DNA from: Cylindrodendrum hubeiense | Lineage: Eukaryota; Ascomycota; Sordariomycetes; Hypocreales; Nectriaceae | Assembly (NCBI GenBank): GCA_014621425.1 | Contig: JAANBB010000191.1 | Span: forward strand, 1-64,000 | DNA: 64,000 nucleotides | Direction of reading: 5' to 3' | Part shown: piece after piece, positions 45,201-55,632 of the stretch | How positions within the stretch are numbered: the first letter of the stretch is position 1 | Layout of the letters: every line of letters begins with the position of its first letter | Position numbers and translations under genes: made by a program | Notes under the pieces: model-generated | Database searches by the model: none | What the model was told of the DNA's origin: nothing | What the model saw: the letters and a program-made list of their open reading frames with translations, nothing else

Positions 45201-45638
45201 ATCGCCGAGATCCGATTTCTCGAAGACTAAGACAGGCCACAGATTGTGATTGTGTGAGATGTCCCAGCAGATTCCTTGCAACTGAATGATGTTTGGGTGT
45301 TGACGAATAAACGACTGGCTTGCTACAGTCATTTCGTTGATGAGGGTCCAAAAGACTTGCTCCTCAGACTTCTGTTGTTTGTGGTAGATTTTGAAAGCAA
45401 AGTTCACATCCGCATCTATGAAAGCGTCGTAGATGCTTGGAGTTCCACAAGTGCCCACAATAACCTCTCCTGAGTCCCAAGTTATCGGGAGGAATTCGAC
45501 TTTCAGGGCTTGGGCTGCCGCGAGGAATGATATCAAGTTGAATTTGTCGGCATAGATGTCCGCCTTTTGCACCTGCGCGCTCGATGCCGATCGCCAGAAC
45601 GACCAGTATGACGTTGGGTTCCACACAAGGCTAGACAT
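42288..45638 (-). CDS. Protein kinase fused to kinesin-light-chain-type TPR array
   Basis: About 1064 residues from exons 45638..45098, 45044..44479, 44422..42865 and 42817..42288. ATG 45638 was chosen because the longer frame uses TTG. The first intron joins HSH to IIHGDMKPEN. The third (GTAATA...TATAG) joins TKT to ANSTLTLP. The second (44478-44423, GTATCG...TTCAAG) is needed to link the frames but has weak signals, so a frameshift there is an alternative. The kinase (residues about 60-330) has FAFKIYHK with the likely lysine, HGDMKPEN in place of HRD, and DFG in VIDFGYS. The C-terminal part has about ten 42-residue TPRs, each with the GxxHPxTLxSMxNLAxxYxxQG pattern. The architecture occurs in fungal signalling and non-self recognition genes. 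A GTAAGT after the last TPR could mark one more intron, so the 3' end is less certain. Confidence 0.82.
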
Positions 45639-46332
45639 TGCTATGATTAATAGGTTCAAATCCGGAAGTCAACCACTGTTCGTAGAAATTCTCGAGAGGT
45701 AGGAGACACAAACTATTTGAGGTTTAATGAGCGAGGAAGCGGGGTTGGTGTGGACACAAGCTTGTTCCGCAAACAGGATCTACGTAAAAGCCATTGATTG
45801 GGAGAGAAGATGTGGGGTATGCAAGTATATGATTGGTTTAAATCATTGTAGAGGCTCTTGATAATCATCGTAAGATTATACAGACACGTTGTACTCCACG
45901 CCCCTACTCGTGCTTTTCCCAAAGCCTGGTGTGCCAACAAAATGTAACACCTTGATAAGCCCATTGATAAGCTGTATATCAATCTTTATGTCGCAAGGTC
46001 GAAATATCGCAATTGATTCCCGACGGCATCCTCAATGAATGGGTCTCTCGCTGCCAGGGGTTTAGATTGCTTACTCTGCAGTTTAGAGTCTGGAGTGCAC
46101 GCTGTAGGGTAGGGCCGTTGAAACCAAGAGCTAGCCCCGCAATGGACTTGTGAAGGATGCTATTGGGCTGCTCTGACACAGTAATCTCCCAACGTTGCAT
46201 TGACGTCAAGGTCCCGGAGCAAGTCATGCTCCGAGCATCCGGTGTTTGTCTAGAGTAAAGTCAAAATCTCGTTTCTGTGCTTACTTCAATTTCCTTCATT
46301 TTCCCTTCAGCATCCTCTGAGACAAGTCCACT
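45639..46332. promoter_or_regulatory. Divergent promoter, kinase-TPR and paraoxonase-like genes
   Basis: Shared upstream region; no gene supported. Confidence 0.45.
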
Positions 46333-47625
46333 ATGAAGCTTTGGCGCTCCCTTACGGTAGGTTGATCGCGGCGGTGACTGCTTCCGATCACTCCCAAGCC
46401 CGTGTCTGACCCCTACGACAGTTGTGTGTCGGTCTTGCCGTGCTCTCACCATGGCTGTACGATATCTTCCGGATCTTGAAGATCCTTGTCGATAACGTCC
46501 CCGGAAACATTTCCGAGGTGACGCCCCTATCGTCTTATGAGATTCGTTTCGCCGACCATATGCGGAACTGCGAGGATGTAGTACTTGACACCAAGAGTGG
46601 AGTAGCTATCGTTAGCTGCAGCCCTGGTCGAGACAAGTGGAATACTGTAATGGTACGAAGCCATTTACTTCCGAGGTACATATTTGGCTATTACTGACTG
46701 TCTGCAGGGCCATTACATGGATCCAAACGAGCATGGCTCTCTCTATCTCTATCGCTATGCCGACGCGCCCAATGAGCCCCCAGTCTTGATACCACTGGAT
46801 GGCTTTGACGCACCCTTCCACCCGCTCGGTCTGACCTACCACAGTGAATCTCAAACCCTCGCTGTCACCAACCACGGTGGCGAAACTGCCACTATTGAGA
46901 TATTTAGTCTCGATCTGGAAGCTCCACGCGCGACGCTCCGCCAAACCGTGTCGGACCCAGCTAATCTTCCTACTCCCAACTCGCTTGTGTTTCTCAATTC
47001 GACGCATCTCTATGCCTCCAACACCCATCGCACTGGGACATTCACAATGCCCAAGACACTACTCGACCACCTGCGTGTATGGTTGTCTGTCATCGAGCTC
47101 CGCCTTGCTATCCCCGCCGGTTCCGTATCCCTCGTCGATCTACAGACAGGCACGGCAACTAGGATCCTGCAGATTGGTTTCGGCAATGGCATCGACTTAA
47201 TCGACGATGGCCACACTCTTGCGGTGGTCTCGACCATCAAGGCTGCCGTTTACCTGTACAGCATTGCTGACAATGAACCAACCCGGCTGACGTATCTCCG
47301 CCGTTTCACCGTACCCTTCTTCCCCGATAATCTCAGTGTCGACGCTAAAGGTCGCATCTTGGTTGCGGGCCACCCCCACACTAAGGCTCTCGGTAAGATG
47401 GTCCGCGGAAATTGGCGATGCCATAGTGGTGAACCTGAGTACTGCTCCAGTGCTCCTAGTTGGGTTATTGAGTGGGATCCTGCCGCAGAACCCACAGTCG
47501 CTTCGAGCGACATCTATGTGGGGAATTCATACGCTTCCTCCTCGAGTGTTGTTCGAGATGTTGATAGAAACTTTATCATCGTATCGGGCCTTTATGCGGA
47601 CGGTCTCTTTATCCTAAAGAATTAG
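46333..47625 (+). CDS. Paraoxonase/arylesterase-like beta-propeller protein
   Basis: 390 residues from exons 46333..46356 (24 nt), 46422..46652 and 46708..47625. The first exon plus the start of the second give a hydrophobic N-terminal anchor (MKLWRSLT / LCVGLAVLSPWLYDIF). The rest is a six-bladed propeller of the serum paraoxonase/arylesterase type: NCEDVVLDTKSGVAIVSCSP, HPLGLTYHSESQTLAVTNHG, PTPNSLVFLNSTHLYASNTH, GNGIDLIDDG, and FPDNLSVDAKGRILVAGHP. The acidic and asparagine residues in these blades bind the two calcium ions. It probably hydrolyses lactones or esters in the secretory pathway. Length is normal for the family. Confidence 0.87.
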
Positions 47626-49058
47626 GATGGCAATACGAGGTTTTCTCGTATTTTCAGACAATTGATTATTATCTGGTACACTCAGCGTTGGAAATTGATC
47701 ACTAGGGTCTAGGTTGTTACAAATATACATCAACAAATGCGTGGCGTATTAGCCACGCAAGAACAACCCTTGGAAACAGCCTTTGGTCCCTTTTTGGTGT
47801 AACTCCACGTGAACAGCAAGTTGATCTTCGTATGAAGAAAGACCTCGTCGTCAAGGAATCACCCTAGCGTAAGTCAACGCCGGTCACGGAGTCTCTGTTG
47901 TAACAGCCGGAAATGCTACCCTGACGCTCGCCATTACCCCAGCATCCAACGACATGGTCTAGAAGACGCACGGGTAGAGGGGGGGGGACTTGCGTGGGTA
48001 ACCCCACCCAAACGCAACTTGTTTTCACATGTTGTGAAGGAGTGAGAACCGGGATGGCGAATCGGAGGGAACCCATAAACAGGGAACAATCACACTTAAA
48101 CTGATAGATCATTTACGTATCTTGATTATTGAGCTATTTTCTGTAACGCCGACTGCAGAAAGGTGTGGTGCACGAATACGACGCAGGCTGAAATCTCAGG
48201 AACTGTAAGTGGCGCTTTATACCGTTTACCTCGGTGGTTCGCTGCGGGAACTAGGTTTCTCGTATTCACTTTAACACTTCCACTCCGTGTCACATTTACT
48301 ACTAGCAGGCATTCGGACACAAGAAAGGAGAGTAACATTCAATATGACCCAGCCGACGGTAAAATAGGTAGAAGCATACTGCGTCACCGATCTAGACTGA
48401 TAAATCAGTTGATTGAATGCATCTACAGACCCATGAAAGGATTGCGTGAATTACCAACCCGGGGCACAACCCCTCGTCAATGATACAGTCAACTCCTCTT
48501 TCTTAAGACAGTAACTGACTCGATTCTGATAGCCCCGCAGATTGCCCAGCTCGTGACCGAGCTAACGGCTGTCAGCCTCGGCAAATGGTTCCCAGATTTG
48601 GAAAGTTAGCACCGAAAACTGAGTGATATTCATCGCACATAAAACAAACATAGAGTGGAATTTAACGACTCGGCCAATCCAACAACATATTGAGGTTTGA
48701 TTTACCGTCGATGAGACGTGTTTACTTAGACCCACTGGTTCGGCAAAAATGTGTCGTTTGATGTGGGTGTGTCATCATTTCTTAGCTTCTCTTAGCTAGT
48801 GTCGCATTCTATTTTGGGGCAAACTCCCGCGCTTCAAACGCAAATCAGGAACATTTATCGTCGCGCTTGCGTTTGGATGGCCTACACTGCAGCGCCACGC
48901 TTGTCAATTGTTCGAAGTCGTCGCGTCGACTCTCAAGCGCGGCATTTTTCGCTCTCGCTGGATTCGATGGTTGCTGAAGCACATAAAGATGGCTATGGAA
49001 ACTGAAGTTGCGAAATCACAGCCTTCGATGCGCTGCACTGCGATTCTACACAATAGCC
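47626..49058. other. Intergenic, one perfect hairpin
   Basis: No gene supported. ORFs at 48163-48483 and 48799-49005 have no domain and poor starts. A G-run (about 47979-47987) and the hairpin at 47738-47759 are the only structures seen. Confidence 0.45.
47738..47759 (+). other. Perfect hairpin downstream of the paraoxonase-like gene
   Basis: TGCGTGGC, a 6-nt spacer GTATTA, then GCCACGCA: an 8-bp GC-rich stem about 110 nt after the stop codon. It could fold in the 3' UTR or be a protein site. Confidence 0.5.
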
Positions 49059-49736
49059 ATGTTCTCTCAATCTATTCATCTCGTTAAAGACGGAGAATCC
49101 CACGTGGGTTCGCAGCCTGGCACGCCCTTGGGGTCGCCCAACAGTGCCGACAACCGGGCCATCTTTGGCACGATGACGGGCCAGGTTGACGACGATGAAG
49201 CTGCATTGAGACGGAGACTTCAATATCACGAGAAGCTCTTCGGATCCGAGCATACGTCGACGATTGCGGTCGTCCACGAGCTGGGCGGCTTTTATCTGTC
49301 CAAGGGTCGACTTGATGATGCCGAAGCTATGTATCGACGGGCTCTTGGGGGGTACGAGACAGCACTGGGACCACAACATGCATCCACACTGGTTGCAGTT
49401 CGGGATCTTGGACGTCTCTACAAAATCCAAGGTCGATACGCGGCGGCTGAAACGATGTTCAAGCGGGTACTAGGAGGTCTGGAAACGAACTCGAGACCCA
49501 GAATTACATCGGCCCCCGATCCACTTTACCGCTCAGGGTATCTGTCCCACGGTCAACCACAGCTCGATCCAGGTGCGATATCACCAAATCGGACTTTGGG
49601 TAGCACTTCTCCAATACCGGAAATGAACCAACTGTTGGTTATAACGACCATTGAAGACTTGGGGACCCTCTATTCAGACCAGGGCCGGCTGGAGGATGCT
49701 GAGCAGCTGTATAGGAATGTGAACCACGCGACGTAG
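49059..49736 (+). CDS. Short kinesin-light-chain-type TPR protein, possibly truncated
   Basis: 225 residues from ATG 49059; the longer frame needs a TTG start. Two full TPRs are clear: AALRRRLQYHEKLFGSEHTS, then VVHELGGFYLSKGRLDDAEAMYRRALGG, with the next unit RDLGRLYKIQGRYAAAETMF. After a Pro/Ser linker comes a last half-repeat EDLGTLYSDQGRLEDAEQLY. The family usually carries many more repeats and an N-terminal effector domain, so this is either a small stand-alone protein or a remnant. A GTGAAC...CTGCAG intron just before the stop would extend the frame into VRYADTLEYAHACSNALIRL and onward to 49990, running into the dispersed repeat at 49891. This suggests the repeat inserted in the original 3' part. 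Confidence 0.65.
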   Translation: MFSQSIHLVKDGESHVGSQPGTPLGSPNSADNRAIFGTMTGQVDDDEAALRRRLQYHEKLFGSEHTSTIAVVHELGGFYLSKGRLDDAEAMYRRALGGYETALGPQHASTLVAVRDLGRLYKIQGRYAAAETMFKRVLGGLETNSRPRITSAPDPLYRSGYLSHGQPQLDPGAISPNRTLGSTSPIPEMNQLLVITTIEDLGTLYSDQGRLEDAEQLYRNVNHAT

Positions 49737-49890
49737 CCAGCTACGCCGCACTAACTTGCAAACTGCAGGTTCGGTACGCGGATACGTTGGAATACGCTCA
49801 TGCGTGCTCTAATGCTCTGATAAGACTGGGGGGCTATATAACCACCACGGCTAGGTTCCTTTCAGCCACACAACCCCGGTCGCAAGATGA

Positions 49891-50107
49891 GATTGACAGC
49901 CAGGGTTCATGTCTTAGATTTAGGACAGAGCGATGTCAAATACTACATAAAATCTTATCAATATACGAGCTCTATTTTCTTTACTTATAGCACAGCCTCA
50001 ACTGCCTGTTTTATCTTGTACTTGCGTGTTTCGTGACTGCCTCCGACTTCTGTTACAGCGCACTGAGCTAGCCGGTTCCTGGCGCTTTGCGACACGGACA
50101 CGTCCAC
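49891..50107 (+). repeat. Dispersed 0.2-kb repeat, less mutated copy
   Basis: Homologous to 52508-52721 in the same orientation over its whole length. Both contain AATATACGAGCTCTATT and GCGCACTGAGCTAGCCG. It starts within the possible last exon of the TPR gene. No coding capacity was recognised; it could be a solo LTR or MITE. Confidence 0.85.
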
Positions 50108-50404
50108 TATATCAAGTCAGCGCACCCACATGGCAAGAATTGCACCGTGCCTTGTATGATGTCAGGGCCCTGGGACAGCAAACTAAGCTAGAGCGAGCGC
50201 GCTCCAAACACGAGCGCGCTTCAGCGGTTGAAGCTCGAACATCAGGGTGGTTGCAATCAGTAACTGAAGCCAAGTAGCCCCGACCCGTAGAAGCTCGGGC
50301 GGTTTCAGCAGTGCGCGCGCCACACGCAGGGGCGTAGACTCACGATGATGATGGTGAGGATCCTGTTCAAGATAAAATATGGCGCTATGCGGACCGTTGC
50401 TAGA
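50108..50404. other. Spacer after the repeat
   Basis: No gene seen; GC-rich, with short inverted patches such as GAGCGCGCTCCAAACACGAGCGCGC. Confidence 0.35.
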
Positions 50405-50629
50405 TTATAAGGCAAGGATCCAAAGGCAAGCTATGAATATTCTTTTGACTTGTAATTTCTTGATACTCTCTTCTAGTATTTCCGCCCCTTCAATGAAGCC
50501 ATTCTCCCGGGCGACAAGAGCCGATATTCCGTACCCGTCCTTTATGCTGCGGTCCCCTCCTCGGCCAAGCAGTAGCTTGACCTTCTCAATCCGCTTACCC
50601 CATACCGTTCCATGGCCTGTTCGTATCCA
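50405..50629 (-). pseudogene. Ankyrin-repeat relic
   Basis: The minus-strand frame from about 50629 to a stop at 50405 encodes one clear ankyrin unit (HGTVWGKRIEKVKLLLGRGG, DRSIKDGYGISALVARENGF, EGAEILEES). There is no start codon and no further repeat upstream. It is probably the 3' end of an old ankyrin gene. Confidence 0.55.
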
Positions 50630-50875
50630 TGACTCCTCAACCCTTTCTCTCTAGCCATACCTAAGCTGGTTCATAGGCGCACCTGCAACTCGCCAACCTC
50701 GCCTAGCTTGAGACTGACTAGGGGCTCATATCTGGTAAAGCGGGGATCATCCCCCCAACCAAATTTCATACAATCTTTCGATTATTTGTACAACCAACAA
50801 CGGGACCTTACTCCTCACCAACCTTGACCCTCACCGACTCTATCTATCCGATTCCAAGTTCTTAATGTTAAGAAG
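50630..50875. other. Promoter-side spacer of the conserved hypothetical gene
   Basis: No gene seen; pyrimidine-rich tract (CAACAAC, CTCACC) just before the start codon. Confidence 0.4.
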
Positions 50876-51811
50876 ATGAATCGCCACGCCAATCTCTACC
50901 AGGCGCTGACCGAATTCTACACAACCTTGGTCCAGCTAGGCATTGCTCCCACTTCGCTGCTGCATTTACCTGACGCCACTGAAGGCGCCGATGATTTTGA
51001 CGCTGAAGCGGCGCGAGAGGCCGGCTTCTCACCTGAAGCCATCAAACTTATGGGAACCCTACCATATTTAGATGTTCATGATGGGAATACGAGAGAGGGT
51101 GGCCTGGAGGTAGGCTGGGGCGTCGAGATGATGCCAGGCACCTATCCTGTGTGCTTTGCACCCCAAGACGCTGATGTTGGTTTCTACGAGTCACTCCGTG
51201 ACATGGAGGACGATGACGAAGGCCAAATCCCAGGAACATCGATCCGGCTATCAACACAAGAGGACTCCGGAACAACGTTGATTTACGATACCAAGACGTG
51301 TAAGTAATATATGCTACTCCTGACATTTTTTGTCCCAGTGACGCTGACACAGTGGGATCAAGGTCTCATGAGAGAGTGGACATCATGTGATAATGATGAA
51401 GATGTTGAGGGCTACGATCATGTCATCCCCAAGCTTCCGAGTGACATTTTGGGTCCTTGGAGCAAACGATATCGCCAACTCGAATATCTCGGTTATGTAG
51501 GAGAAGTCTTCTTTGACATTGATGAGGATCCACGCAGAAACGATGGACTTTCTGGGCGTGACCGAGAGGCTTGGCAGGCTAATTCCGACCTCAGAGTAGC
51601 TCGACTGAAGCTTCGTGAAATATATCGCGAGTGTGGTTGGGATACTGAGTCAAAGACACAGGACGGCTTTGATAGGGAACTCTTCATCAGCGTGAGGCAG
51701 CGCTACTATACAGGCGTAATCAAGCCTCTGCAGGAATACGCGTCTGGTTTCGTAAATGGAGGTCGTCCCACCCAGGAGCCTGTGCTACAGCCGTGGAGGG
51801 ATGAACTATGA
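50876..51811 (+). CDS. Conserved fungal hypothetical protein
   Basis: 298 residues from exons 50876..51299 and 51339..51811. The 39-nt intron uses donor GTAAGT and acceptor TCCCAG, giving DTKTLTLTQWDQG across the join. It starts MNRHANLYQALTEFYTTLVQ. The N-terminal helix pair is followed by an acidic middle (DMEDDDEGQ). The C-terminal half is rich in Trp, Tyr and charged residues (LGPWSKRYRQLEYLGYVGEV, REIYRECGWD). There is no signal peptide or membrane helix, so it is probably cytosolic. I do not recognise a functional family. It sits between the two copies of the dispersed repeat. Confidence 0.72.
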
Positions 51812-51990
51812 GATTATATCGTACATAGGGGAGAGCTTTTCCTAAGGAATAATGAGAGTAGCATGAGATTGAACATGAAAAAGGTGATAAGTTCACAGAA
51901 TGCAGAACTTGTGAGGCTTGCTGTAGAATTGCTGTTGGGACAAAGAACAGAAATGGGTTGGTGTCGATCACTAAAAGATATGCTGAAAGT

Positions 51991-52480
51991 TCAAATTGTT
52001 CCAGGCATGGTAGATGCCGGTGCGGCAACTGCAGGTGTCGCGGCTGGAGTTGCCGATGTGGTCGTCACCGATGTCACGTCCACCAGGGCGACACAGTAGC
52101 TGACCCCTGTCATCAGGTCCCCACACGTTGAGTTGATCGACGGGTTCATGGAACGGAGGTCATCAAATGTGATGCTATTGGCAATTGTAACAATATCACA
52201 AGTAGCACACTCCTCGACGGTATAGTGCTTTCCGCAGTTTGCTACGGTACCAGTGGGAGTCCACGATCCTGGAGTTCCATGGGTTGTTAGGCAACAAACT
52301 GAGACGAAGTGAGAGATTATGCCAGAAGTAGTGACTCACGCGGTAGCTGTGAAAGTAGTCGGATTCGCTGACTCCATAGTGGTAGTATCTGGAAGATAGG
52401 TGCCACCTGGAGGACTATAATGAGGTGTTAGCTCCTACCCGAGAGTACATGAGGCTTGGACAGGCCATGATACCCAACAC
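51991..52480 (-). pseudogene. LysM-domain (effector-like) gene, truncated at its 5' end
   Basis: The minus strand encodes a complete LysM unit in the exon ending at 51991 (CGKHYTVEECATCDIVTIAN, then MNPSINSTCGDLMTGVSYC), followed by a Thr/Ala tail. LysM modules bind chitin or its fragments and are common in secreted fungal proteins. Upstream pieces (GPPGGTYLPDTTTMESANPT near 52340-52410; WPVQASCTLG near 52450-52480) look like earlier exons separated by introns with GTGAGT and GTAGGA donors, but I could not join the last intron in frame. No start codon or signal peptide is found before the sequence runs into the repeat at 52508, so the gene appears cut by that insertion. Confidence 0.6.
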
Positions 52481-52507
52481 AATTATATAACTCTGAGTAT
52501 ATGATAA

Positions 52508-52721
52508 GATCAATAGCCAGGTATCATATCTTAGATTTAGGATAGAACGATATTAAATAATACATAAAAATTTATCAATATACGAGCTCTATTCTATTTA
52601 CTTATATATAGCCTAGCTGCTTATTTTATCTGAAACCTATCTATTTCGTGATTACCTCTGACTGCTATTATAGCGCACTGAGCTAGCCGCTTCCTGGCGC
52701 TTTATGATACGATATGTCCAC
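52508..52721 (+). repeat. Dispersed 0.2-kb repeat, RIP-like copy
   Basis: Second copy of 49891-50107. Compared with the first copy nearly all differences are C-to-T or G-to-A (for example GGACAGAGCGATGTCAAA to GGATAGAACGATATTAAA), the pattern left by repeat-induced point mutation. It abuts the broken 5' end of the LysM gene. Confidence 0.85.
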
Positions 52722-52903
52722 GCCACGCCACCAAACACAAACGCTAGCTAGCCACTGCTGACTAATCGGTATTCAGCTGAACTTACCCAGGAAACGGCTT
52801 GATACTAATAAGGGTTGGTTAATTTGCTCATGTATGCATCCTCATATTCAACAAGAAAACAAAGCTGTGGAGACTTCAAACCCCAAAAACAACTATCGCA
52901 AAA

Positions 52904-54010
52904 ATGGATGGCCTCTCTGTTCAGCTTCCTCGGCTCAGTGCCGAAAAGGCGATCGCGTACCTGCAACATCTAGGTGTTCCGCAGGTCAACGCTGATCAAG
53001 TCGAGCTTCCCAAGCCAACCTTCTCGCTTCTTCGTGAGATGCAGCAGCGGCATCACGACAAGATTCCGTTTGAAGCTGTCTCTGTTCATCTGGGAAAGAA
53101 TACCGATTATAAGGACTCTGATCCAATTCCCTACCAGGAGGGCAAGGGCAACATCGATCTCAACCCTGATGCGCTATTTAACAAGGTCGTCACTCGAGGT
53201 ATGGGAGGGTATTGTTTTGAGTTGAATGGACTCTTCGCAATCATTCTGCGCTCGCTTGGATATAAAATTACCAATCACGCTGCACGAGTGTACCTGTCCC
53301 TAGGCAAAACTCCAGAAGAGGCGGGGTGGTCTTGGTCTGCTATGTCGCACCAGACTACACATGTGCACTTTACCGAAGACGAAGTTCGCGGTGAAGACAT
53401 CAATATAGAGGGGTGGAAAGCTCCCATTGAAGGACTTGGAATCACGTTCCTCTGCGATGTTGGTTTTGGAGTCGGACAACCGAGAGAGCCGATATTGATT
53501 AATACCGAAACGGCTTCACACCGCCACATATTTGAACGTCTGCCACCGCTACACGAAAACAAAGGGGTGTCAACAGGATACACCTTATATCAAAAGCTTT
53601 ATGAGAACGAGAGCACCGGCTCTGCAGGGGGTCCCGTTTTCAAATTGACCCCCATCTACCACTACACGACGCAGCCTCAACTGCCAGTGGACTACCACGC
53701 GGCAAGCTGGTTCTCAAATACCTGGCCAGATGCAATTTTTGTCAAGATGATGGTAGTCACAGCGCCCTTTACTATTGAGAGAGGCGATCCTTCGGGGGCC
53801 CGCGGAAGACACAACCTCATATATTCGCATCATGAGGCCTTGGGTGCCCGTAAAGAAGGAGATAGATATGTGGCCATCTACAAACGAAAGGGGTTGGACG
53901 GTGAGAATGCCATCATCGACGAAGAGCGGACTCTGTCAACTTTTGGCGAGTTCAAGAAGCTGATGCGTGAGACTTTTGGCATTGACACGGACAAAATAAC
54001 GCGAAACTGA
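52904..54010 (+). CDS. Arylamine N-acetyltransferase (NAT)
   Basis: 368 residues, single exon. Catalytic triad of the family: Cys in RGMGGYCFELN (about residue 106), His in THVHF (about 152) and Asp in LCDVGFG (about 186). N-terminal helical domain, central beta domain and C-terminal lid with GDRYVAIYKRKG are all present. The enzyme transfers an acyl group from acyl-CoA to aromatic amines or hydroxylamines in the cytosol. In Fusarium one NAT uses malonyl-CoA to detoxify plant benzoxazolinone products, so a xenobiotic role is plausible but not shown here. Convergent with an NmrA-like reductase gene. Confidence 0.92.
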   Translation: MDGLSVQLPRLSAEKAIAYLQHLGVPQVNADQVELPKPTFSLLREMQQRHHDKIPFEAVSVHLGKNTDYKDSDPIPYQEGKGNIDLNPDALFNKVVTRGMGGYCFELNGLFAIILRSLGYKITNHAARVYLSLGKTPEEAGWSWSAMSHQTTHVHFTEDEVRGEDINIEGWKAPIEGLGITFLCDVGFGVGQPREPILINTETASHRHIFERLPPLHENKGVSTGYTLYQKLYENESTGSAGGPVFKLTPIYHYTTQPQLPVDYHAASWFSNTWPDAIFVKMMVVTAPFTIERGDPSGARGRHNLIYSHHEALGARKEGDRYVAIYKRKGLDGENAIIDEERTLSTFGEFKKLMRETFGIDTDKITRN

Positions 54011-54354
54011 GGATGCCTATTCTATTTCGCGTTAGTATAGGCTATGATATCGTGCAGCGAAAGATTGAGCAATAAAATACATCCAGTCCGCTTACTTGAA
54101 CCTGACAGAGTGAGAACCCGAAAAGAATGCGCCCTCATAAAATTGCCGACCAAAGGGAGACAAGACCATCAACAAGGAATCTCTCATAAATTTTCCGAGG
54201 TGAGGTGGGCGTCTTTCGATTGACAATTCTGCGAGGATCTTAGGCGTCCCCCTCTAAGGAAGTACTAAAGAGGTGCAGTGTAGACTTGGTAAATTTTGCC
54301 GTCCCCTTCTAAGAATGTGGTCGACCAGATCTTCTCATTATTATCTAGTGGAAT
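54011..54354. other. Convergent 3' spacer
   Basis: Between the NAT and NmrA-like stop codons; nothing else seen. Confidence 0.5.
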
Positions 54355-55381
54355 CTACAGTCTCTGTGGCCTAACAATCTTGCCTTGCCAACCCGTAGTA
54401 AGCGCGCGTTGGACTGCATCTTCAAGAGTTTCCAAGTCCGAATCCTTCAAGTCAATAATTTCATTGTCCGTCTTTTCATAAAGAGTCCCGCCCTCTGCCC
54501 AGATCCGCCGTAGGGTGAAGGACGTCGCGTTTCCGTTGCCCTCCTCCCAAGCCTTTTCTTCTGCAACCTTCAGTGCTTGAAGAGACGAGTACGAAACAGT
54601 CCACTGTTCATCTGTCTGCTTTTCAAACTCGGACAAGACTTGCTTGGGCGTGACGACAAAGGATTGAACCTTGAGCGCCTTGTTAAACGACGCCTCGGGG
54701 TGGCGCAGGGCTGCCACGACGGCTTTGCCAACGCTGAAAGATGTTAGTTTGCGATGTCGTGAAGTCGGAGGGCGATACGTACTCTGGCATTGTGGTAAAC
54801 CCGACCTTGCCTTCTCCATCCTCAATCAAGATCGCACGCTTGGTCTTAATGTCGAAGCCTCCAGCTTCCAGTGCACCTGGCGACAAGGAAAAGAACATGT
54901 CGGCATACGGCCCCGTTACAACGTAAGTGTACTTGAGCTTCTTGATATGCTCTCGGATGTATCGTCGGACCTTTAGTTTAAGCTGGTGAGGCTTCTCATC
55001 AACACTCTTGGGGCCATATTCAATGTCGGTGCCGTACTCGGAAGGGAAAAACCACTTCACAGAGGCTGATTCTTCGGCAAGTCGGAGCAATTCAATCTGA
55101 GTTTCTATGACATTTCGTCCAACGGCGCTAATCACGGTATCAACACCTTCGTACGCGCTTTTAATGTCCAGCTCGTTCGTGACATCTCCTGTGATGATCT
55201 TAACGCCCCGAGCTTGTAGTTCGGCGATGTGGTCTGGTTTCCCAGCAACGGTCCCGGCTGAAGTAAATATAGCAATGTGCGCAAAGGAGGGCTGTGCTGC
55301 CAGAATTTGGTCGGTAATGTACCGGCCAATGTGGCCAGTCGCTCCAAAAATTAGGATGCTAGTGGGCTTCAGGGATGCCAT
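54355..55381 (-). CDS. NmrA/isoflavone reductase-like NAD(P)-binding protein
   Basis: 325 residues from exons 55381..54783 and 54733..54355, with a 49-nt intron (GTACGT...TTTCAG, CTAAC upstream). The N-terminus has the atypical-SDR nucleotide motif [19 protein letters not shown] (GxTGxxG). Then come [20 protein letters not shown] and the family segment [15 protein letters not shown]. It lacks the YxxxK pair of classical SDRs, as expected for the NmrA/PCBER group. It reduces a small aromatic or similar compound, or senses NAD(P); the substrate is unknown. The gene is intact. Confidence 0.9.
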
Positions 55382-55531
55382 GATTTGAGTTAAGAAGGGT
55401 ATATAATGTGATTGCAGTTGCTAAGGTGGTGAGTATGTTGGCCTTTAATAAATCGCTCAGACCTGGTAGCTTAGAAATCAAGAGCAAGGTTCCACGATAT
55501 TTAACATGTTGGGATGGAGATTAGCGCCGGA

Positions 55532-55632
55532 CTTCGGTTGCCTGATTGGCACCTCTTATAGCGGGCTTCAATTGCCTGATTGGCATCTCCTATGACGGAG
55601 TTCAGTTGCCTGATTATCACCTCTATGACGCC
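55532..55632 (+). repeat. 34-bp tandem repeat, three units
   Basis: Units start at 55532, 55566 and 55600. All contain TTGCCTGATT followed by CACCTCT or CATCTCC. They are diverged mainly by transitions. Located about 150 bp upstream of the NmrA-like start on the other side of its promoter. Confidence 0.8.

Noticed and set aside
49787..49990. 67-codon ORF after the TPR gene
   Set aside because: Most of it lies inside the dispersed repeat; only its first 35 codons could be a TPR gene exon, noted there.
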